Source: Cristatella mucedo (lineage: Eukaryota; Bryozoa; Phylactolaemata; Cristatellidae). From it: 64,000 bases of DNA. The DNA is taken from positions 2,985,001 to 3,049,000 of the forward strand of contig WPIO01000032.1 of the NCBI GenBank assembly GCA_009760855.2. Reading direction: 5' to 3'. Of the stretch, positions 56,789-64,000 are shown in pieces (position 1 is the first letter of the stretch; the number at the start of each line of letters is the position of its first letter). The translations under genes were made by a program, and so were the position numbers. Below the pieces are notes generated by a model that did no database searches, was not told where the DNA came from, and was given only the letters and a program-made list of their open reading frames with translations.

Positions 56789-57091
56789 TTAACGACCAGT
56801 TGGTAAGGCCCAGTTGCAAACGCACACATCCGTGGAAAATACAGTATTTGGCCTGCAAACCCACGTATAGCGACGTTGGTCATCAATGACAGAATATTGC
56901 ATAAAACTTCGGTTTGGCATTGGCTCATATACATTGCCATAATCAAAGCATCGTGCAGTCTTGTTGCAGAGGAAGTCTGATCCAGTGCTCAGGATAGTTT
57001 TGGCAGATCCGTTTGGATTTAATACACAGCTCGGCGACAACCTGGTCTCGTTGTCAAAGCACTGAAAGCTCTGATTATATGCCAGACGATC
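56789..57091 (-). CDS. Candidate terminal exon of a cysteine-rich glycoprotein
   Basis: On the complement an open stretch follows a possible acceptor TCGATGTTGCAG (57092-57103) and ends at TAA 56789-56791. About 100 codons contain four N-glycosylation sequons (NET, NGS, NKT, NRS) and spaced cysteines, for example QCFDNETRLSPSC, FLCNKTARCFDYGNVYEPM and YTWVCRPNTVFSTDVCVCNW. This composition suggests an extracellular domain. I do not recognise the family. No methionine start fits, so upstream exons would be needed. It could be a chance frame or a pseudogene. Confidence 0.35.
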   Translation of the reverse strand, partial: DRLAYNQSFQCFDNETRLSPSCVLNPNGSAKTILSTGSDFLCNKTARCFDYGNVYEPMPNRSFMQYSVIDDQRRYTWVCRPNTVFSTDVCVCNWALPTGR

Positions 57092-57299
57092 ACTGCAACA
57101 TCGATGCGATCATTCCAATGCGCTTATACGATTATGAGAAATGTAAAACAACCTCAACAGCGTTGAACTTACCCACAACGCAGAGACATGCTTAGCAGTC
57201 CATCATCGTGTTCGGACAACAAAAGAGTCGAAGCATGAAGATGCCTTTGTGGAGCAGCCTACAACATCAGCTGCTAGATTCTCAATGCGCCTAGAACCT

Positions 57300-57463
57300 A
57301 ATCCGTGGATGCAGGAATACTTGTATTTGCTGCAATAAGCTGAGTCATGGTGGGCAGGTATAGACCGGCTATTATCAAGCTATACTGGCTGAGCTTGTGC
57401 ATCATTCCTTGAGGTATAGCATGCCATCTCAGGTGCACTTCGCCAGAGACTACACGGCCAATC
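57300..57463 (-). CDS. Candidate FN3-like exon
   Basis: The complement has a pyrimidine-rich acceptor (CTGCTCCGTTTCTCTTATCAG) before 57463. The frame IGRVVSGEVHLRWHAIPQG, LSQYSLIIAGLY and LIAANTSIPAS has the spacing of fibronectin type III strands B and C (V-x-L-x-W...Y-x-L). One base is used to complete a codon, matching the phase left by the exon at 57775-57936. The donor is unresolved (possible GTATTC inside NTS). Only weak motif support. Confidence 0.3.
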
Positions 57464-57734
57464 CTGATAAGAGAAACGGAGCAGCCGCGAGAGGACATGC
57501 AGAATCGACTGGCTCGCTTTGGCCCTACTGACAATCTTCCTCTTACCATATCTACAGGTGCCACATTTTTTTTTGCCATCAGAGTGGTATGCCGCCGGAC
57601 CTCTGCCTCCGACCGCCAAAGCCTGGCGTCCACGAGCCACCCCTCAGCCCCGCCTGCTGGCTAAACTGCACCGTCCACAGCCGTCCCTGTCGAGTTCGAT
57701 TGACCCGTTGAGAAAGCAGCAGGGTTGACAGGCG

Positions 57735-57775
57735 CGTGAGTGGGAGAAGGCTGCCACAACCATCTCCCACTCACG
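57735..57775. repeat. Hairpin with 13-bp perfect arms
   Basis: CGTGAGTGGGAGA at 57735-57747 and its exact complement at 57763-57775, with a 15-base loop. The minus-strand arm begins at the donor of the candidate exon above. Confidence 0.88.
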
Positions 57776-57936
57776 TACCCTGCTTCTTCGGTACGAGCCA
57801 GCCTCTCATTGCTCTACCCCCAAAATCAAAATCGCAAACGATAGGGTAGCCGTGCAGCTGTATGTAGGTAATACTGCTTTTGCTTCTACTGGTTTCAAAA
57901 AAGGTTGGATCTTTTAGGTCAGAAAGATTCCAAAAT
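57775..57936 (-). CDS. Candidate Ig-like exon
   Basis: On the complement, acceptor TTTCACTCTTAG precedes 57936 and a strong donor GTGAGTGGG begins at 57774. The frame has 53 whole codons (FWNLSDLKDPTFF, YIQLHGYPIVCDFDFGG, RAMRGWLVPKKQG). C-x(11)-W resembles the B-C strands of an Ig fold. The exon ends two bases into a codon, which agrees with the next candidate. No start methionine. The region is also similar in part to 60240-60400, so it may be a repeat. Confidence 0.3.
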
Positions 57937-57959
57937 CTAAGAGTGAAACGTGCCAAGCT

Positions 57960-58140
57960 AGCTCAAGTAGCTAAGAGAATTTCTTAAAGGCTGAAAAACC
58001 GATCTTGAAAGCACATCAGACATTTGTCTATGAATTTCAAGTTGTAATGGCCACCTCAGCAAAGATAGGCTAAAGAGCTACGATGATTTTGAGGTTGTTA
58101 TTCGGAGATCTCCGTCAGTTTCTAAGGATCTGAGGTCGCT
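57960..58140. repeat. Diverged repeat pair, copy 1
   Basis: Shares ordered blocks with 60240-60400: GCCARGTAGCYCAAG, AAGCTAA/GCAGCTAA, TCTTGAARGCA, CATTTGTCTA and GAGCTAC. On the minus strand the second copy reads YKLVVVDKCPTCLQDKLLNL, while this copy has stops. Confidence 0.55.
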
Positions 58141-59479
58141 TAGCCGGCTTGTAATGCCTACCGAGCGCATGGTAGATATAAAAATGCCTCATCTTTTATA
58201 GTCGGATAAAGTTCGGTTCTATTTCGCTGGCTATCAACGAGTTTATTAGAAAGTCTTGAATCCCAGTTTCATATCGATTAGTAGCTTTCATTTTTCCTAA
58301 GCAACATCTGATAAATTTATCAGAGTAATTTCACTATAATTTCAAAGTAATCTCTGCATGAAACTGCCATCTGATTTTTAAGCGATCTCGATAGTCCCCG
58401 AAACTAGAAATACTACCAGGTTAAAGAGCTCTTTAGCGAGGAATCATAAGGGGAATCTGAAACCTTTAGACATGAATACCTCTATAGCTATCCCTAGTAG
58501 TGTGTGACGAGCTTCCAACAGCATTTTTTAAGCAGGCGTGTCTCACATCACTTGTTTTCTATTAAGTTCTTATCAATCGCAACCTTGCTAATCGCTTGCT
58601 CCGTCAACAGAGGAATCTGAAATTAATCAAAGTGAATATTGATTTATCCATACTGCCTGCGATTAACTAGTTGACTTAGTTAATATATAAACATGCGTTT
58701 CTTAGGAAAAACGATCAGTTCAATAGAAACTTGAGCAGTGAAGATTATGGTCTTCCTTCGCGAAATTAATAGCATCGAGATTACGGTTGATGATATGAAT
58801 TACAAACTTGAATTATCATGACAGTGACCAGATAATTTGCCAACGAAAATGCCGACGTGAATATCTGTAGATTTCCGTTATTGAGAGAAAAATCAAGAAT
58901 ACTGTCGCGACTAACTTACTGCAACTTACACAATCGTTTTCTAAGGGTTCTTGCTTCTGTCATATGCATTTTCTGCACAGGTATAACGAATACAAATAAC
59001 TTAATTTTTCTAAGGCCTCCTGTAAGCAGAACCTTTTTGTCATTTTTAAATTTCGAAGGCCGCTGATGATGATCATTTCATTTCTTTGACGAAGCAATTT
59101 AAAGGAGCCCACTTCAAGGGACTGACTTACAGTGGTCAATGTAGCATTGTAACCGCTCTGCTCCTCGGGTTTTCTTAGCGTCTTAAGCGCACCTGAGTGC
59201 TCGCCTTCGTTGCCATCGCTGAACGACTTACAGTGGACAGCTATCTATTTCAGTTTAGAAAATACAGGCTGACCAGTGGTCATTTTTTTAAGGACATGAA
59301 GTTCGGAAATGAAGCGTGAGTACAGATTGCACACGGCCATCTGCTGTGGGACCGAGAGTAAGCAATTCTCTTAACCGAGAAGAATTCAGAGTCTTTGTTT
59401 CTCTGTTACACAGATTCAGGGCTCCGGCAAGACTGATGACTATCTATTAAGGCTCAATTCTTCCTCTCCCTCTCTTCTC

Positions 59480-59522
<43 letters not shown>

Positions 59523-60239
59523 ACTCTCAGCCAAGGGCTTAAATCCTCGGCCTTAAATAGTCACCTATGTTTCTTAGTCAGATCTTATTGCCACCCCTCG
59601 TTGCCTATAGCAGGCATGATCGTTCAATGCCATTAGGTTACAAGTGGCAAACATCTTCAGCCAGCTAGTTTTCCTTAAAATTATGTGCCCGTTTCGAAAT
59701 CAATATAGGAAGTACCAAGCGACGGGAGAGAAGCCCCGATGGGTGTGACGAGACTTTTGTCACACACACGGCTTGCCACAGTTAGATTAGGAACCGCGAA
59801 TTAATTATCGTAACGTCACTGTGAGAACAAATCTTTAATCTGGTGGCATCACCGCTTCCGTTGGTAATAAGAGCCTAGCGTTAGCCTGCAACTCTGACCT
59901 TCCTTAATGTAGCTGTCATGCAAAGCCAGCTTCACATTCACCACATGCCGCCAGTGATCGACTTACCTGCCAAGGGGCATCCCAAAGTCTTGAATATATT
60001 GTAGATGTCGATCAGCAAGGCAAGCGAAGCGTAAGGCTTGACAGTCGCTTGACAACCCTGCAGGCACGTTCCAAAAAACCCCTAGCAGCCTAAAATACAA
60101 GGGAACGTGTCTAGCTTAATCCATACAGCCCACCTAGAATGCTGAACGTATACTCTTTTTCATTTAACCCCATCATCCAAAGAAGCATGAACCCTTGCAT
60201 TAGGACGGTGAATTCAAAAGAATTGGGAGAACGATAGGC
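58141..60239. other. Unassigned, CpG-richer sequence
   Basis: Counting by eye, 59101-59400 has 13 CpG. No exon or repeat is recognised apart from the (CT)n tract at 59482-59516. Confidence 0.5.
59482..59530. repeat. (CT)n microsatellite
   Basis: About 15 CT units followed by CACTCTCACTCTCA. Confidence 0.92.
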
Positions 60240-60400
60240 CAGGTAGCCCAAGCAGCTAAACGACTTATTTTCAAGGTTGAGAAGCTTATCTTGAAGGCAT
60301 GTTGGGCATTTGTCTACAACTACTAGTTTGTAAGGGCTACCACGGCAAGGATAGTCCAACGAGCTACAGTCGTTTCGATGAAGATTACTTACGAACAGGA
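60240..60400. repeat. Diverged repeat pair, copy 2
   Basis: Second copy of the repeat at 57960-58140. It overlaps an 82-codon minus-strand open frame (60111-60359) ending MMGLNEKEYTFSILGGLYGL, with no family I recognise. Confidence 0.5.
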
Positions 60401-61035
60401 AGCATTTGCTGCCAGAAGGCTATGAACGGCCAGGAGGCACGTGGGGGCATCCCACAGGCTGAGTGGTGGTATCTACAACGGATAGAGGCGAACTACTATT
60501 ACTTGAGCAACTCTTAACGGCTGAGATCACAGCACAAGAAGCTGTTAGAGACATTACTTTGGCAAGCGACAAGCACAATTGCAGCCGAAGCCAAAGCGTA
60601 TCGCAAAAGGGCAACCATCCTCAGATTTGCTGGATCGAGTGCAAACTGAAGAAGCTTAACGAAAATATACCTAGTTATAGGTTATAGGCTGAGTACCTTG
60701 AAACGCCTACTCGGCTGCCCTGAGCTGGGATTAGCCGTTGCTATAGGTGAGTCAGCGAGCTCTGAAGCCTTTAGATGCTAATGGGCCTCAATCTGCTCGG
60801 CTGGTGGATGTGACCGTGGCTGGACATATCGGCAGGGGCCTTAGGGGCCTAAATATTTCTTGTTTCAATAATTCTAACAGAGTTTTTTGGCCTCCTATTC
60901 AATACTACCAACTGTATTAGTTTGTCCATGCAGCCAGCATTCGTAGACTGCCGAAGTAAGCGATATGAAGTGTTGCGACAAAAACTAGCTAATTGACCAT
61001 ATTAACCAGGGTAGGCGTATATGTGATTCGGATTT
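60401..61035. other. Unassigned
   Basis: Short frames only, with no recognisable motifs. Confidence 0.5.
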
Positions 61036-61039
61036 CAAT

Positions 61040-61075
61040 ATAAATATATATATATAAATTATTTTCTGCTCGCAG

Positions 61076-61164
<89 letters not shown>

Positions 61165-61191
61165 ATTTATATATATATATTTATATATATT
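61040..61191. repeat. (TA)n microsatellite
   Basis: Long TA array with occasional TTTA, GTA and AATT interruptions. It directly adjoins a LINE-B 3' end. Confidence 0.92.
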
Positions 61192-61459
61192 GTACTCTCT
61201 AACTGCCGACTATGGCACATCTTTTTCAGCGGTCCTGAACTGCTACTTCTATGCTACTCACTACCTCAACTGCTCTGCTGACTCAGCTATGCTTCCCACT
61301 TTCTCTTTTGCGTGAGACGAAGTCTGTTGGCTACCGAATGCGTACCGAAAGCCGCTTAGGCTGTGAGTGTGCTATACACAACTCTCCTGCGTAACACCCA
61401 CATGGTCCTTCTGACTTTGTGGAGTTACAGACGGAGATACATTACATTACATTACATAT
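61192..61459 (+). mobile_element. LINE-B 3' end
   Basis: Starts at TTGTACTCTCTAACTGCCGA and carries the 3'UTR (CTGTTGGCTACCGAATGCGT, ACCGAAAGCCGCTTAGGC) to GAGTTACAGACGGAGATAC and (ATTAC)n. It is near-identical to 46883-47146. Confidence 0.9.
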
Positions 61460-62421
61460 TTGGCGGCAGTTTTTGAACCAATTGGCGTCACAAAGTCTAA
61501 ATGTGGCAATTGATTTTTTAAGACCAGGTTCTGCCATGTCTAGTATCAGCCGGAGCACCAGGCTCTCTCGTAAACGCTTTCTCGTGCCTCGTAGAAAGGG
61601 CCACCGGGAGGCTTGCATGTTCTGAAACTCATAGGCGATGTAAGCGTAGATTCGCTTCCCCCGAGTCGTAGTTTCGCTTCTTTCCTGTAGCCAGTGAATA
61701 CATCGGGCGTTTGGTACAGGGCTAGTTCTAGCTGCTTCATTTGCATCTCCCTATCACCCCACTGCAGAGAAAAATACAAGTTTGTAATACTTGGTTCTCA
61801 AAAGCAAAGTTTGGCCAGCCACGTGACAAAAAAGGCAATGCAAAGTGAATTCATAGAGTGACTTGCTATAGCTGTGACTGAGTCGCATGTAACCAAAGAC
61901 TGATAGCGTAGTAAAAAGCAAGTGGCTTGCTAAAGGACACAGTATTACGGCTACTAGGAAATATGGACGAGAGAAAAGCAGAGCAAAGATGACTGAGAGT
62001 AACCATTGCATAGTTAATAGTCGCTACCCGGTACTCTCTGGCTAAGTAATTAAAAAAGCTCCAGCCCCAGAAACATTCATCTTGCAGGTGAGCCGATATT
62101 TAAATCCATATCAATCAGTCTTGATTCTCGCTCGCTAAACGAGATTCGATGACCACTTTTTCAGAATGGATGAACCAAGTAGTTTTTTGTCTCTGACCAG
62201 CAAAGCTTGTCACAAATCAACTCCTCAAACGCGGAACTGATTCGCAATGCAAATTCAATTATGTTTGAAATAACGAGCATGTCCAAATTACACAATAAAT
62301 TAGCTTAATACTTTTAAAAATCTCTTTGGATGAAGGATCTGTTGAGCATGCTAATGGTTTTACTAGCGGAAATTAACTGGTAGTTTTTCATTCTGACGTT
62401 TTCACCTTAGAGAGAGAGAGA

Positions 62422-62507
<86 letters not shown>

Positions 62508-64000
62508 GGTTCTTGGTGTCCGACCTATCAAACAAAGTAATAGAGATGTCCTCAAACCTTGGTAAGATACTATGAGAGAAACGACCACGTCGAAGCAAGT
62601 TTAATTCTTTCAGGGGAAACATTCAGCACAAGAGAGGCAATTAAATTCGCTCCAAATAATTTAGATTCTTTAATTCCTGCATCGGCTGTCTATATTGCCT
62701 ATACGGGCACAAGCAGATTAGTGGAGATAGCAAGGACGTTTGTCACGCTAAGGCTACAACTGTATTCATGAACTTATTTCTAACCAGTAGATGGTCTAGA
62801 GAAGAACCTCAATCACAACTGCCTAGGCTGATTGTGCTACCAGAGTCGTTCCTCTCATAAAATATCACAACAGGTTTTAGCGTCGATGCAATCATAACAA
62901 TTACAACAGATTCTCCATTCGACATGCGAGCCCTAGATTGATCTATTTCCACGTCGGCTAAATGCACGAATGAGAGCCCTCAGCTGCTCATTTACGGCCC
63001 CGTAGACAAGACGAGTGTCACTCGTTTTTACCTGCTCAAGTCCTGACCCAAGCAATTCCAAATCAAGCTGCCATGCTTGTCAGTATGCGTAGAACGATAC
63101 GAAAAGCTCATGTACAATGAAAAGCTCTTACTAAGAGATGTGTGACAATTGATATTTCCATACAAGAAAGAAAAGCAATGGCCAAGTGTATGCAAGATGA
63201 GGCAGTCGAAGCCTCCGGCGACATGATGACATGGTGACTTTTCATAGGCGTTGGGGCCATGTGTCAGCTTGAGCAGCTTTAGTGAGTCAGCACTGGGGTG
63301 CCTAATAAAGCTACCACAGGACTGAAAAACAAAAAAAAAAAAAAATAACCTGCAGGGGTCGACTACAGTTTGTCGCCAAAAATCACAATGTATTTTAAGG
63401 ATTAACCAGGTGAAAAGATTTCGATAGCATTTCTCACTTGGTTTGCAAAGTTTCAAGCACTGCAGTGGTTTACCGTTGCCCACACCATCAAAAACGTTTT
63501 TAAACCGGAGCTTGTGGACCCAACGACAGCTGTGGTCACTGGAGGAAATACCGCCAAAGATATGGCTTCCGCATCCTCGATTAGGCATCAAATGTGTCCA
63601 TGCATTGATAGTTTTATACTTATCCGTGCAGCGTGGCAAATACGAGCTACCTGGCAGAAAGTGTCCTTCGGTGTATTTGCGAGTCTCTTTTGCTTGCTTT
63701 TGCTGTCATCTGCTGCTCGGTTTTGGCTTTGCTTATATTCTGCATGTCAGGCAGGTAGTGGTCGACCGGGTAGTCGGTTCGTTAAGGCCGCTGGTCTCTG
63801 CAGTTTGTCGAGCCAATTGATGGCTCTTTGCCTTTTTTTGGAGCTGATGGCAGATGACCAGCAGTTTTCTCCTGCTCCTTGGATGAGGGTTCGCTCATCC
63901 ATTTCTGTTTTTTTCTAGCAACTAATTTTTCCTGAGCGTTCAGTTTCGCTATTGTACTGCAAAAGCTTAGGTCCTACAGCTGAGGGATATTAAAGTGCAG
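61460..64000. other. Unassigned right flank
   Basis: No gene I can support. The open frames at 63028-63639 (minus), 63443-63820 and 63514-63918 overlap each other and lack motifs. There is a long (GA)n tract and a 15-A run at 63329. Confidence 0.5.
62411..62502. repeat. (GA)n microsatellite
   Basis: About 45 GA units with one GG interruption near 62425. Confidence 0.95.

Noticed and set aside
61087-61315. Tyr/Ile-rich + frames
   Set aside because: Translation of the (TA)n microsatellite running into a LINE-B 3'UTR.
62388-62622. Ser/Leu-repeat minus frames
   Set aside because: Translation of the (GA)n microsatellite.
63028-63918. Large overlapping open frames on both strands (up to 203 codons)
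   Set aside because: They overlap antisense, one contains a poly-Phe stretch from a 15-A run, and none shows family motifs or splice context. Likely chance.

Overview
The window is animal (metazoan) nuclear DNA, most likely from an invertebrate. It holds one confidently reconstructed spliced gene with GT-AG introns of about 1 to 12 kb, many fragments of non-LTR retrotransposons (LINEs), tRNA-derived SINEs and microsatellites. There is no bacterial-style gene packing and no operon. I cannot name the species.

The gene runs on the + strand from 5501 to 40173. Nine coding exons join in frame into a 369-residue flavoprotein of the D-amino-acid oxidase family, closest to D-aspartate oxidase (DDO/DASPO). 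It has an N-terminal FAD-binding GxGxxG, the family signature HNYGHGG near the C-terminus, and a C-terminal SKL peroxisomal targeting signal. All eight introns have GT-AG ends and matching phases. An in-frame TAA just upstream fixes the start, and an acceptor 23 bases upstream suggests a non-coding first exon.

Two LINE families fill the introns and the 3' flank. LINE-A ends in a hairpin plus (ATT)n. LINE-B ends in GAGTTACAGACGGAGATAC plus (ATTAC)n. Both look CR1/L2-like (apurinic-type endonuclease plus reverse transcriptase, no RNase H seen). Most copies are 5'-truncated and broken. The best are a LINE-A at 26450-29234 (intron 5) and a LINE-B at 45352-47146 with a 440-codon open RT frame. The LINE-B sits inside an older LINE-A (44370-48345).

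Two tRNA-derived SINE families occur. SINE-2 has a tRNA-like head and a 3' end matching the LINE-A tail, so LINE-A is its likely mobilising partner. SINE-1 has its own tail.

Layout: 1-4015, CpG-richer sequence with a diverged tandem duplication and no recognised gene; 4018-5477, SINE-2 inverted pair and upstream region; 5478-40173, the oxidase gene with repeat-filled introns; 41650-56590, almost continuous LINE wreckage; 56789-57936, a tentative minus-strand gene fragment (Ig/FN3-like and N-glycosylated cysteine-rich exons); 58000-64000, mostly unassigned, CpG-richer sequence with a LINE-B tail and simple repeats.
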